Shown here one piece after another: positions 50,401 through 63,690 of a DNA stretch of 64,000 nt. The notes beneath the pieces were generated by a model. It saw only the letters and a program-made list of their open reading frames with translations. It was not told where the DNA came from and did not search any database. The DNA lies in the NCBI GenBank assembly GCA_013397455.1, contig VYZB01000296.1:1038372-1102371 (forward strand), given 5' to 3'. The position numbers and the translations under genes were made by a program. The stretch comes from Crotophaga sulcirostris (taxonomy: Eukaryota > Chordata > Aves > Cuculiformes > Crotophagidae). Within the stretch, counting starts at the first letter, position 1. Every line of letters begins with the position of its first letter.

Positions 50401-53377
50401 TCTCTAACTGCAAAGACAGTGTAGGGTTGCAGATGCTGATGGGCAGGAGAAGGGTCAGGTGCTACCATTCAGCTGGGTGTAGAGTTTCATTTTGCATCCT
50501 GAGAGCAGGAGCAGCAAGGTGATGTAGTACTCATAGAAAGCCCCAGCTTCTCCTGTGATGTGCACAGCGAGAAGCAAATTTACCTGGAATAGCTGCACTG
50601 AGAGCCACACAGTGGTTAGAGCAGGCCCGTGTGGCTCTGCTGGGACCATGGGCACTCCTTGCTAGTCCTGGCTTCTGGAGGGATGAAAAGATTTCAGGTT
50701 TGCCTTGTTGAGCAGGAAAAAGCCTTGGCTTGCCAAGGAGGCTTTGTATTCAGAGGCGGAGGCAGGAAGGCACAGACGTAGCGGATGAAGAGCACAAGCC
50801 CTAATGGATTGCGGCTCAGAACAGGGGAAGCTTTGCTGAGAGAGATGAATGTACATAGCCTTATGGAACTGTATGCCAGTCTAGTTGTGCTGTTACTCCT
50901 GTGTTGTCCCATAGGGCTTATATTTTGTGCCTGGTGAGTAAATCCAGCTTTAAGCCCAGCCCTCTTCGTATGTGTTCAGTTTCTGGTTGAATCGAGTGAG
51001 TTGCTGTTACTCCTGTACGGTTCCGCTTGTACTGCGCGTAAGAGCTGTCTCAGGACTGTAGAGTGACATCTGGGTCTGATATCAGTCTGGGAAAAAGATA
51101 CAGCCTTGTCCAGTTAGTAAGGAAGGGAGCAGCTGTCTAAAACCATGCTATTATCATACCCATCCATGGTGTTTATTCCTGTGCAGAAATACACCTTTTG
51201 CAAGTCACAGGACTTGCAGTGGTTGTCTGGGAAGTTTTGGTACTGAAAGCCACCGAGTTCCTGGTGGGGATGTGGTGCAGGTAGCTGGAGGTTGTGATTA
51301 GCAAATGTGACTGTCATCTCTGCTGTTCATAAGTAGCTTTTTGGATCATTATCCAGATTGTTTGAGGGCTCCTGACATTCTGCCCAGTGTACTCTTTTGT
51401 ATGCTGCATATAGTCCTACAGGAACTGAGGTCGGTGGTGAAGCCTGAAGCATCAAAATTAAATTGTAGTGTCATGCTCAAAAATGGCTCTGTAAAAATGA
51501 AACTAATGTCACAGCATTGTATATTGCATTTTTCCACTTCAAATGGAACCACTTTATAGATTAAAAGAGTTATTTCACTGAAACCAGCCCTGCTAAATCA
51601 AGCTTAGATCTTTAGCTCAGACTTGGAAGTGAAAGTCAAAGAGTTTTCTTTCTGGTGCCCTTCCACCAGTAATAAATGTTTTGCAGCCCCTAACTTGCAC
51701 CTTTCATGGCCTCATTGCCTTCAGTGAGTTGATCAGATGTAATTAATTCACTCTGGAGTTGTTAAATGATGCATAAGAAAGAATAGATTCTAGCTCAATC
51801 TCGTAACTGCTTTGCCTCTGAAATCTAATAGGATTAAAGCATCATTAAAAAAAAATCCAAGTAGTTCTGTGAGCAATGAAGCTAATGAAGCCAGGATTCA
51901 TATGGATTTGTGTCTCTTGATTGATTGACTGTTTAACTGATTTATATGAAGACTATGTTATCTCTGCATATGCCTATAATCCCTTTCTGTTAAATACTTT
52001 GGCAGTGACTTGCTGGTTGCTGCAGAAATTCCCCAGTAGGATCAATACTTATTAGGACAAAATTGTTTAAAACCTGGTTACCCTTTTACCTAACTCCCTA
52101 GTTTTACAAAATTTGAACAATTTAATTTTTTCTTTGCATCTTTTTCTGCTACATTTTGTTTGGAAAAAGCACGCATAGTCATGAGCTTGGTAAACCATCG
52201 TAGCATGAAATAAATAACTAACTACATAAATAAATAAGACAAAAAAAAAAAGAATAAACAGTATGACCTTCAATATAATTTACATGACTGTGAGAATAGC
52301 AAGGAACAGTCAAGAAATGTCTAACAGAGCCATCTTGAAAAGTACCTAAAGAATAACAGCATTAGGAACAAAATGCTTATGACTAAGTTGAAGACAGTTG
52401 TTGGAAGTCAGATCAAGGATTTGGGAAAGAAACCACAATTCAGTTTGTACAAAACATGTTCTTCTACAGACCTTTGGAAATGGGTGTGCTTGAACGTGAG
52501 AGTAAGATTTCAGGTCACCTTACTTATGAATAGGGAACATGCATAGGCACCCTCTTTTTTCCCTGAGCTACCTATAATACAAAATTTGTAGGAAAATAAT
52601 TACTGGATCTTTTACTTCTGAATTCTTTTGTAATTCTAAGACTAGTGTTGAGTAACACTTTTCATATCTAAGAATGCCAATCCCTGTATATTCCATAGCT
52701 CAGTAAAAGAGACTCTCCAAGTGTAAAAGTAACTATAAAATTAATAATATTAGAATTATATATTTTATTGCGTATGGCATGAATATTGCTGCTGCATTGC
52801 AGTAACAGCAATGCATGCATTCAAACTATCTACATCTGGTGTAATTTGGGAAATATTATTTTTGCAGTCATAGCTGAGGTTAGAACAGACAATGCATGTT
52901 AAATTCATAGTAATTTGTACATTTTGCTGCTTCTGATTCTTCACTACAGGAGAAGTTTAGATTGCATTAATGTACTTTTTGTTCAGCTAGAGGAAAATTC
53001 ATTACAAAAGGATTCAATAGAAATGAGTAATTTTAATCAACTTGATGTATTTCTCCTAGGCTACTGTATTATGAATCAATAGTAGTAAATCCATAGTTAA
53101 GACTATAACTTGCAATCCATTGCATCAGGAACCAATGATTTCTATGTCTCAGGGTCTTGAAGAAATATGCAGAGAAAAAGCAGTGAAAGTTTAATATCTG
53201 AAATCCTTCCAAAGAAAAGATATTTTCTGTTTCTTTTCAAAACCTGTGACTAATACGGAAATGCTAAATACAATTTTTTTACTTTAAATGTTCAATGTAA
53301 TTCATTTGTTCATTCCTCCTTGATTATTTCTCTGTGCCCTCTTTTTATTGGTCTTTCCGTGATGCAGGTTACTGTGA
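50401..53377. other. Non-coding DNA with an imperfect hairpin
   Basis: Mostly AT-rich, with a GC-richer patch at 50450-50930, an A-rich tract at 52209-52262 (AAATAAATAACT-like words) and an imperfect hairpin at 52777-52818. No repeat family or gene was recognised. Confidence 0.5.
52777..52818. other. Imperfect hairpin, 42 bases
   Basis: GCATG (52777-52781) pairs with CATGC (52814-52818), ATTGCTG (52785-52791) with CAGCAAT (52806-52812), and CTGC (52792-52795) with GCAG (52799-52802), giving 16 paired positions with small bulges. It is shorter than a usual pre-miRNA, and the immediate flanks do not extend the stem. It is most likely a chance inverted repeat. Confidence 0.6.
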
Positions 53378-53668
53378 ATGAAATGTAGTGGCAGAATTCC
53401 TGGGCAGGAGGTGGAAAGTGAAGCGGTTGTGAAAGCTGTTTCCATAATGATGAATTCACAACCTTTAATTCCTCTGCTTTGGGAAAATGTTCTTTTAGGA
53501 AGCTCAGAGAGCAATGGGTCTCCCTACCAGACAGAGGAGGATGTGAAGGCATCTTTCAAGATAAATGTAAGTATGTGCAATGAAACAGTGTGTTTTGTCT
53601 ACATGAGACAATATCTGAGGGAACAAGTTAATTATATTTCTTTGGTTGATGTAAAGTGTGAAACCTAA
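53378..53668 (+). other. 97-codon open frame with donor-like site, no gene call
   Basis: A frame runs from ATG at 53378 to a stop at 53668, with a donor-like GTAAGT at 53568 after AAGATAAAT. All three frames have stops just after the good acceptor at 53367 (ATGCAG), so the open frame cannot start at that splice site; a weaker acceptor (GGGCAG near 53406) would be needed. The translation (EVESEAVVKAVSIMMNSQPL) is unremarkable, and a 141-codon frame is open on the opposite strand over the same DNA. Neither is called a gene. Confidence 0.12.
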
Positions 53669-56600
53669 GGTGAAATTAGAACAGAATTTGACTAAAATAC
53701 ATGTCTTACTGAGAATTTCCCTAATTAAACTGAAAGGCTGGCAAAGTATTGTCCAAATCACACTTGTAGCATTAAATATGATGTAGAGCAGGAACAGGTC
53801 TCTCCATGACTGAAAGAGTAGTTGACAGGGGCAAATGTAAAGCAGTTCTCCTTGGGTTACCCCTAGAATGATTTCCATTGCAGAGAGGGTGGTCCTATAC
53901 CAAATAGTCAGATAACAGCACAGTCCCAATGTTCATCTAATCCTTTAATAAAGTCTCTCTAAGATGAATTAAGAGATGCAATATTGTTTTCAGCCTAGTA
54001 AATCATTGGTGAACAAGAATGTTGAGATCACAATTTATCAACAGAATTAGATAATAACAAAATTACATACTGGTAAGTTTATCAAACTCCAAGAAATTGG
54101 AAGGAGCAGCAGTTTGACAGGGTGGGTGGCAATATTTCACCACATTTTTGATACAAACTCAATTCTGCTGCTTGAGTGGTAGAGATTTTTACGAGATTTT
54201 AATAAGGGGGACATCTGTGACTGTAACCTTAGTAGAGTTCATGTCCTTTATAGCATCAATAATTTAGGATAATTTAATACGGACTTGCAGAATATAAAAC
54301 AATCCTAGTGGAAGATGACTTTATTGAAACCATCTTCTGTGGCTGAAGATTCTTTTAAGTATCTAGTTTCTATGAAGCACTAAATATATGTCTTTTATAC
54401 TTTAATAATTGCACAAGAAAGAAACCTTGTTCAACAAGTGGTGAAGAGAATTATTACATTTAACTTGCTTTAGTGTAAAGAGAAGAATTTCTCGTCTTTG
54501 GCCTCTCCTGAAAAATTGCTGTTATGAAATGAACAGAAAAGCATTTAATAATTTACATAATATCTAGTTTAAAAACTGTACCTAAAGAAACGGTTTGTAT
54601 GTTGTTCGCACAGCGTTTGGTAAAACATAGAGACCCAGTTCTAATCCTGATCACATCCTTCATCCTCCTAAAAACACCGGAATACTTCTGGTGAATTTAA
54701 TAGAGTAAGCTTTATGGGGATAGAGTTTGGAGCATAATCTGCATTTCAGTGCCCCAGCATAGGCTGAGTGTGTGACGTATCTGGAGGGGCAGTCTGTGAA
54801 TTTGAAACTCAGAGATTCTGAAACCAATGTTGTAACATTATACCTGGTTTTATCCTGGTTTCTGAAGACTTTTATGACCGTTTTTTACAATATTTTTTGT
54901 CTGTATTTATCTATATGCTAACTCCCTGCTTTCAACAGATCTGAATCCATTTATCATTCTTGTCTCAAGGAGAACGAGCTATCGGTATTTTCTAAAAATA
55001 AAAATCCAGAGGTGTGAAATCCTTATGTAGATCCCACTGTGCTGAAGGCTGTGGTTGCATTCACCGTGTTTTGTTTATCAGATAATCTACATGAGAGATC
55101 ATCCTCAGACAAATGCTTGGGAAATTGGTTTGTGTTATTCCTACTGCTTATATGGCTCCTTGATTTATGATTCTCTTAATCACTCGAGGGTTGTTTGTTT
55201 GTTTTTTTTTATAAAAGAAGAGTAATATACAAAAACAAACAACAAGCAAAATGTTTTCCATGGTCATATTATTCTTAGTTATTTGACATGTATACTGATC
55301 TATTTTGGATCTTTTTTTTGTCAACTTCAGCTATAATTCAATTGTCTTTAGACCCTGCAGCCTTTTAGGAGGATTTTTGGCGTTAATTCCGTCTGAAGTT
55401 GACTGAATTTGCCTAGGAAATTCTGAAGGTTATAAACTCATTTCCACTCTCCTGGAAATCTTTCCATTTTCATTGTTGTCACAAGACTTTTTCTACATTA
55501 CCATTACATAAATTAAATTAAGAACATAGGTCTAGTCATAGTCATAATCAATTTTCTGATTTTGTAGAGAAGGAAAAAATGCTGGTGCATTAACAATTTT
55601 TAAAAGTACATTTAAATCATTATTCATTTATAGAGTTGCATTAATTTCTGAATAATGCAGCACTGTAGATGGATGATTCACAGCAATGTAAAGTCTTTTG
55701 TAGTCATTTAGAGCCTCATTATATGAATCTATCACTCACTGTTTCCACCCACAGACACTTCTTGAACTGATGAGGCAAAATCATTATCATGCAGATAAAA
55801 GGGAGAGCCTGACAAAACAAATACAACAACAGTTTTAATTAGGCTAATATTTTTAAATTCCCACAAGGTTATAAAAGTACGTTTCCAGCCATTTCAAACA
55901 CAAATGCATCAGGGCTCAAATCTTCCCAGTGTGAATAAGAGACTGCACCCAAGTGCAGCACCCACAGCGCCCAGCTGTGAGCACAGCTCTTCCTAAAAGG
56001 GGCCTCGGGTTCACCCGCAGCAGGAGAAATAGCATCTCCAGGTTGATCTAAGAACTTGCTGATTTAGCACACAAACCTGCCATGGAGATACATCAAAATG
56101 ACAAAAATTAACCCAGAACAAACTAATAAAGACAGTAAGAGTAAAAACCTAGAGACACCTGAGACACCAGAGGCTGCAGAGGGATGGGGGTTTGGCTCCA
56201 AACTGCCGACTCACAGGTTGCTTTGCTTTATTTCTGTTTGATAAGCAGAAAGGTTTTATTGGTGTTTAATTCCTTAAGTACTGTCACCTGTGCATTGATT
56301 TTGTTCTTTGTTTTCTCTTTTGAAAATATTATCTTTTGTTAGAGCAAGGACTGTGTTATTAATGGAAAGATGAGCCTGTTGAGGGAGGTTAAAATGCTTC
56401 ATCAAGCAGAAACAATACATTTGGTTTCATTTACCTCCCCAAGGATAGGATTAGAGAGATGAACAAGTTCAGGTGAAGTACACCCAGGGGTTTTGATGAA
56501 CAGAAAGAAAAAAATCTGCTAAATTTAATATGAACATTTTTTAGATGTTTGAGTTATTTTATGAGCCATTTTTTTAACTTACTAGTTTTTTTGTGCAGTT

Positions 56601-58670
56601 TTCACATTGAAACTATGGGAGATGCTAGTGGTCAGAAGTGGTTGGATCCCTAAGAGGTAAGGAAATAAGGCCACTCTGGAGGTAAGGATGGAAATGTATT
56701 TGTTTCCCTAAGATATCCACAGTAATCATGAGTACAAATGGTTCTCCCTTATGTCTGTGTGGTATGAAAACAAATTGGATCTCCTGTTTTGAAAGTGCAC
56801 ATCTAGCAGCAGCTGCAACTGCTGACCAGAACAGCACCATTAAAGGAAATCTGATACCCTATCCATATTCAAAAACATTTTCCATGTCAGAAAGTGAGCT
56901 GGCAATTATGTACTAAGGTTTCACAGCATAAATTCCTCTCTGGATTAACCTTTTCTGGGCAGAAGTTCTTCCACTGGTGTGCACTTCAGCACCACTCTCC
57001 ATCCAGAGCCTACTCTGTCGCCATGGCTTCATAGGTGAAGAAATCCTTTCTCCCAGCATCGTTTTCTGCAAAGTACAAAAAGGATATGCAGTAAAGCTGT
57101 GGCAATTTGTGGTGCCTCCTATTGCAAATTAACCCAAGAGAAGTGCTACCTGTTAATAGTTCCTGTCCATTATTATCTGTATTTGCCATATTTTCACTTC
57201 TGAGCTGGAGGGGACAAGCAGTACATGTACAAAGTGGTCTCTTGCATATCTTACTGTGAGCAGGCCATTTTCTCATATTTTAGCTCAAAATGGTCACTGA
57301 GTGCTGAAACTATGACATTCCCCATTGAGGTCAGGGAATAAGAAGCACAATGCAATTAACTGTTCCTGCCAGTGGTCTCCCTCCCAGCTATAATTGTCTT
57401 TTAAACATTTTTTCCAAGTGGTTTATGAAATAATGCTACAGAGGGTGGCATGTCTGATAAGGTCTGTGTGGTGTTTGTGCCAGTTACCTCAGATTATTGA
57501 AGCTGGCTGATGTCAGGTACAGTGTAAATGAGATTATTACTGCTCCTCCAAAAATAATAAAGTGTACACAAGGTAGAAAGCGATACATGAATATGTAAAT
57601 GGTGCAGAAGGCCATTAATATCATAAAATTTTGCAGCTTAGTGCTTTGCTTGAAAACCACAGTGGTTTTATTTTGTGCATGCCCAAACACAGACAGCAGA
57701 TTTGTTTCCCCAAGGAAAGGCAGGTTATGGAGAAGTTATATTTCTATTACGCAGCATTTGCATAGAAATGATTGCTTCCTATGGGGCTTGATGTAGAAAG
57801 AGAGTGAGACAAAGAGGAACTGCAATGGTAAAACACCATGATACCGTGATTACTTTTTAAACATAGAAAGGAGGACTTGTTATACTCACTTGTGGTGGTA
57901 ATGATGGTATCAGTATGAGGCTCCTTTAAAGACAGCCTCGGATATAATCACTTTGAAGTAATGCATGTTATTTCTCTGCCACTTACCAAAAACTGATAAT
58001 GGTTAGTGATATACTTAAAAAAAAAAAAAAAACTAAACTAAACCCACACAGAAAAAGTCTATTTTCTAGTTCTTATTAAAAGCCAAACTTATTTTTACAT
58101 CCTTGATGAAATGTGCAGTAGAGAACAAAATAAGATACGTTCACATTCAGGAGCCACTTCTCGCCTGGATATATTTAAGTTAAATTAGTAAGGAAACACT
58201 GGGAAGCTTTAAAAATGCTGCTTTTCACAGGGAATAAAAATCATTAGATACATTTCTAACGGGGGTTGTTAAGTACAGAAATGCCATCTGGGACTTAGGA
58301 AGTCCTTGGTGGAGCTCATGGAAAGCTGGTTGAGGAATCTGTGCAAGTCCCTTTGGGTGGGCACTGGGAGCTGAGCATCCGTTCAGCGATTGCCAGAGCA
58401 GGATGGATCCACTCCCCCAACACAGCCCATCCACGGCTCTGCTGCACTTGTGCAGGAAGGGAGGGGACTCTCAATTCCAGGGATCTTTGTCCAAGGGCGA
58501 TCTGGGTTTTGGAGTGTTGTAGAGGAAAAATAAAATATTGTTCTTCTGATGGTTTTGCTAATGGGCGTGCTTTAATGGGGGATTTAAAAATCTCGTAATT
58601 TAGATAGGCTTGCTTAGCTTTTATTTGTGAATGTTCACACTTCTTTCCTAATTGCTTCTTGCCCACTAGA
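53669..58670. other. Non-coding DNA, some blocks possibly conserved
   Basis: AT-rich, repeat-poor sequence. Blocks at 55600-55890 and 57330-57740 have TAAT-rich, enhancer-like texture, but this is impression only. A poly-A run lies at about 58018-58032. No gene, RNA or transposon family was recognised. Confidence 0.4.
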
Positions 58671-58763
58671 GAATTCAGAAATGCGTTTTACAAACCAAGT
58701 GGGAAACAGGCAGAGGGCAGCTGGAAGCCATGGCAGATGAATCAGCACAGTTGTTTTCATAAT
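58671..58763 (+). CDS. Candidate terminal coding exon, unrecognised
   Basis: A strong acceptor ('TTTCCTAATTGCTTCTTGCC' then CACTAG) is followed by an open frame that begins on a codon boundary, reads RIQKCVLQTKWETGRGQLEA then MADESAQLFS, and ends at TAA (58761-58763). The composition is protein-like and the region is repeat-free. It would need an upstream exon ending on a codon boundary. The TAA-terminated ORF of 22516-49362 does not supply one, so it would be another isoform or gene. Another frame is open for 86 codons over the same DNA. A conserved non-coding element or chance are equally possible. Confidence 0.17.
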
Positions 58764-60262
58764 GGAGAGATGACAGGCAAAAGAATCGATCATGAGAATT
58801 TCTTGAAATGTCTAATGTGCAAACATGAATTGAATCCTTCATGGTCCTGGTACAAAAGCATATTTTCCCTCATTGAAGATATTTTAAGGAGGAGAATATT
58901 CTCATTACAATTTTTGTAGTGAGGAGAGATTGCTTTCTCTTTTTCCATACTCATTAAAACCTCTGTCAAAAAGAAGCTGGTTGGAATTTTAATGCTTTAT
59001 ATTTCTTGTAATTCACGATGTTTAGGCTGTAAGAATCTGACCTTTCCACTACTCTGTGATTTGACTGACTGATTACTTCTTCTTCAGGTTGCCACCCATT
59101 TTTTTCCACATTACAAAGAGAGGTAATTAAGGAAGATTTACATGTCTACTCATCATTTCTTTCAGTGGTGTAGGTCAGACACGTCCTGTTGTTGCGCTGA
59201 AGTTAAGAGTTATTAATCACTTTGGGTGAACTTACAAAGCATCCATTCCTTTTTTTGGCTTTTATTGTTATCAGGTATTTCAAAGGAGAATAAAATATGC
59301 AAGACTACTTTCAGGCATGAAAATTAACAATCAAGAAAGACATTCACTGTAGTGGAGACTTTGCATGGAGCCTGGGTGTTGGCTATGATTTCAAAATAGC
59401 TGTTTTCAACAACTTAATAGTCTTTTTACTCCAACAACAGATTCACTCTCTTTGCTGACTAACTCATAGAGAAATCTAATGCATTTTATAAACAACTTCT
59501 AGCTGACTTTTCAATGTATTGAACTTGATTTCATGATTCTCTGTTGCAGGTGTTTATGTAGCTATTGTAGCCGCACTAACAAAGTATGTCCGTTGGCATA
59601 TTGTCCTAACCTTTGAATATTGCTAAGGTGACATCCTCTCCCTAGTTGACATTTATATTAAGCTATTTGCAGCATGCATTCCTGAATAAAAGTCATGAAA
59701 AAACTATTTCTGTTTGACTACACAACATCTGCTTTGGAAACCACAGTAACCTAACAAAACCGTATATCTAGAAAGGAGATCATAGTTTACATGCACTTAT
59801 TTTTGAGCTTGTCAAGTTTGTTAGATCCAAGTGCTGTAAGTTAGTGCAAAATGCTACCAACATTCTATGCGGACAGATTTTTTTTTATAAATACGGGGAA
59901 AATTTAGTGTGAAGCTTTATTCATCTTGCATTTGTTTGATATATTCTCTTTCTTCTCAATTTACTATTTCACTGGTGAAAGGTTTTTAACTTTTTCTTTT
60001 TTTAATTATGATTCTGTTAACATTTTGATACTAACACATTTGTATGAGAATAACAGAAATAAAGGGAAGCAGAACAGTGGCATCTCTGGTGACAGTGGAA
60101 GGAGAAAGTCTGGTTTACTGGGCAGCCCCAAGGCTGAGTGTGTGACCAGCCTCTCCTGGTAAATACATGGGAAATTTTGATGGGTGGGCTGATAAATATT
60201 CAAATGTCTACAGACATTTCTGAGGATAGCTTTTCAGATTCTTACTGAATCTGCCTCTGCAG
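58764..60262. other. Non-coding DNA with a 35-base splice pair
   Basis: AT-rich sequence. At 59088-59122 a strong acceptor ('CTGATTACTTCTTCTTCAG') and a fair donor (GAGAG then GTAATT) enclose 35 bases that are open in one frame. No other gene or repeat was recognised. Confidence 0.4.
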
Positions 60263-60440
60263 GCTTCACATGAGCACTGTGACCACCACCATGAAAAAAA
60301 CTCACTGCTGCACCAGTGTTTTGGTTGAAATGGCTCATTTGAGCTTCAGCCTAGACCAGCCTCGTGTATCTGACATCTTCTGCCAGGATCACAGAGCTAC
60401 TTCTGCTTTCTTCTTACCAGTTTTAAGATTTGATAGAGAG
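60263..60440 (+). other. Exon-like segment with one open frame
   Basis: The acceptor is 'CTGAATCTGCCTCTGCAG' and the donor is near consensus (ATAGAGAG then GTAAGTG). One frame is open through all 178 bases (59 codons, from LHMSTVTTTMKKTHCCTSVL onward) and ends on a codon boundary. The translation is Ser/Thr/His-rich at first with no recognised domain. It could be an exon of an unnamed + strand transcript, coding or not. It follows the candidate terminal exon at 58671, so it cannot be coding in the same message. Confidence 0.18.
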
Positions 60441-63400
60441 GTAAGTGAAAAACCTTTTTTGTATGCTGATTTAATACTGTATTGCTCTGCCTGCAGCTTC
60501 TTGAAAACTGCACTTATTCACATTTAAAAAATGAATTATCTCAATCATTCTTGCCCCATCTTTTCCCAGAGTTATCTGAAGGCTTCCTTGCGGTGCTGTT
60601 GTCCAGATGTGTGACTGCAGGTGGACAACCTGTTACCAAGCTGTATGTTATGCTGCACTTTCACACCTGATTCATAGGTCTCCTATGTACTGGTGCCAGT
60701 ATCCTGTGATCAGTGATATTTTGTTGGGTATGAAACTCTGGAAAGGCTACTTCTTCATATACATAGGTATGAAAATCTTATCTTCCTTCTGTAGGATCCT
60801 GCAGGTTTGTAAAAATCTGCTGCTGCTGAGGCTGCATTTCAATGTGCTTTGTAGAGCTGCAGTTGTGACGTGACATTTCTTTTCCCTTGACAATCATTGT
60901 CACAAAAATAGCTGTGTGCTATCTGCAGAGGCTGGTGGGGTGCATTTTCTGGTGCCTGGCTGGTGACATTATTGCAGAAAAAGGTTTAACGGAGCTCGTG
61001 CTGGGGCACACACTTGAATAGAAAAATTAATTGAATAATCATTAAAGTTTATGGACTAAATTCCTAAATGTGTCTGTGCTCAGTGGTAATCTAAACAGGA
61101 GTAACTCACAGCTCACACCTTCCACTAATCCCCTTGTGCATATGAGATGTCAGCTTCCATTTTCATAGGTAGACATGGACTTTACTCTCACCAACATGGA
61201 ACCAGTTATTTACAGTTACCTATTTTGCCCTCTTACGCTAAAAAATCTAAATTTAACTCTGCTTGAATATAATATGAAGGAGCATAGTTGGTTAGGCATT
61301 TAATGAGTGTGAAATGTTATGAAAGTTTAAATTGGTTATTTTTAATGTAACTTGTGCATTGCTCTGCGACATACAAGTCGTGGCACTTTAACATCTGTGT
61401 AATGCTCACATCCTCTCTGGTTTAATTTCAGAGAAAAAGGTGAAGTGTTGTAATTTGCTCTTAAATCTGAAGGTTTCAGATTTCAACCATTTCATCTTCT
61501 GAATTTATTTCACCCTATAACTTCTCTTCAGAATTCAGTGGTGAAGCTCTGATACAGATAACAAGGATTATCAGTCAGTTTGTCAGGTTGGGAAAGAAAA
61601 TGCTGTTTGGGAAGTGAAATTAGAGCGTATATTGAGGAGAACAAATTAGAAATTACTGAACAAATGCATGGATTTTGTTACTGAAATAAAATGCTTGAGG
61701 GACCACCTTCTTTGGACAAGCTTGGTTATGAAATTTTCTTTTAATTCCTCTGACACAAAAGGATAGGAAAAAATGGAATTAAAGGACCCTTTTGGATAAG
61801 ACATTTGCTCAGGGCACCAGAGGTGTACGTACGTTGCAGGTCCCACTGTGCGTGCTGCTCATAAGGGTTAGGGGGTCGGGAGGAAGGTAGGGGTGAGGCA
61901 TCTGCTGGAGGTGACAGGAAGGAGCAGTTCCCATGCACAGGGAAGGGCACTGGAGCTTTTCATTTTGGGTGGTAGATTGGGTTTTAACTTTGTTGGATAC
62001 ACTTGTGATCCTAATTGACCTGAGTCATCTTCTACCTTGCATCAACTAAAATCCAGAAATACTTTATTTTCCAACCAAAGTTTTCTTTGTCTAATATTTC
62101 CTTTTCCTCTCTGATTGTGCCACTTTGATGATAACCCCTCCTTGTGTTGGCCCAGAGAGTAATACCATTTGAAAGTCTTCTGGGATAAAGTGACTGGATC
62201 ACTGTATCATCTGAAAATTCAAGAAGAATTCAGACAAGTGAGATATCTTGCTTCTGCTTTTACTCAATGAATTCTGGCTGGGAGAGGTTTGTGACCTGCA
62301 CTTGTACTGAATCTTCCTGATAATTTGAGAAGTGTCAAGAGAGATGACATCATTTTCATCTAAGTCTCTTGAGCATCTGGAGGGAATTAGGTTAAACTGC
62401 AGGGGGAAAACTCTGCTACAGGCAAGGGAAAAGCACAAAATAGTACCTGGGAAAGGGGAATCTCTCAGCAGACGGAGTTTCAGAGACTTATGCGAATGGA
62501 CCGAGATTAAACCTTTTTGTAGCATCAGGTACAATATATATTGTTTAATATATATGCCTTGGTCTAGCAGTAGCTTTCTGAAAAATTGGACAAGATTTAG
62601 TATTTTCATTGGTTTACTTACATGTTTAGAGCAACTTATTGTTTAAATGGCTACAGCATACATCTTTTCTCCCCTTGCTGGTATAATTTTCTTAAATTGC
62701 TGGCTGTTCTTCAAAGCTTTTATCTTAAATTTTTTCTTGAAAGTTTATATTTCAAATCTGCATAGAAAATTACCAATGAACTAAAGATATTTTCTCTGGA
62801 ACTTGCAAACTTTTATGTCTTGACTCCTGCAAGCAACAGCAAAGACTGTTGCCCATTTTAATGAATGAGAGCAGTCAGTGTAGAAGATTTATTTCTGCTG
62901 CCCCATTTTTCTTATTTATTCCTAACATTCTACCCATTTGCCATGAGCTTCTTCACATTTCAGAAACAGCTAGTCTTCTGTGAGAACAAATTGTGCTATT
63001 TACTTCTGTCCTCAGAGGAAACTAATGGTTTAGTGGGTGAAATGTCCGGGACAATAAGGAGAACTGGTGCTGAGTATTCCCAGCTGAAGAAATAGATCTT
63101 AAGTAAATTGCTCTCAACTGAAATCATGGGGTGTCATGGAAGTAGGAACTGATTTGTGTTCTGCTCTCTGTGTTTCTGAAGCGTCAGAGCCTGTCCATGG
63201 GTAGGAAGAGAATGACCTGGGCATCGCTATGCAAATACTTTGCTTTTTTTTGGGGCGGGGAGGGAGGAGTAGCAAATAGATTTTTATTGTGTTTTTCAAA
63301 TGCAATGTTTACTATTTATCTTTAAGAGGATATATCTCTTAAAGACCAAGAGGGAAACAGCAAATTTAAAAGGAAAAAAAAAAATAAAGCTGTTTGAAAT

Positions 63401-63543
63401 TGCAAGTATATCTGTGCTGTCAAAAGCTTAGCTCCCTTGCTTGGTCCCAAGCCCCAACCCTCCACACTTCTCTGTTAGTATTTGTGATTTTGCTCAGCAA
63501 GGCTTGGCTTGTTTCAAAATAAAATGAAATTCAGGATTTTTTC
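60441..63543. other. Non-coding DNA, nothing recognised
   Basis: AT-rich sequence with short overlapping frames on both strands (for example 62199-62646). No splice-bounded structure, repeat family or RNA gene was recognised. Confidence 0.5.
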
Positions 63544-63690
63544 CCTCCTGTTTTTTTGGTGGTTTTTTTTGGTTTTTTTTTGTTTGTTTGGGTTTTTTTG
63601 GTTTTGTTTGTTTGTTTTGTTGTTGTTGGTTTTTGGGGGTTTTTTTTGTTTGTTTTGTTTGCTTTTTTGGTTCATGTTTTTGGTTTTTAT
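63544..63690. repeat. T/G-rich low-complexity tract
   Basis: About 145 bases almost entirely T and G, made of GTTT, GGTTTTTT and TTTGT words. It is simple sequence. The open frames across it (poly Phe/Leu/Trp on one strand and Lys/Gln/Pro on the other) are artefacts of this composition. Confidence 0.95.

Noticed and set aside
53504..53929. 141-codon hydrophobic frame on the minus strand
   Set aside because: It overlaps an open frame on the other strand, has no splice structure, and its hydrophobicity follows from AT-rich composition.
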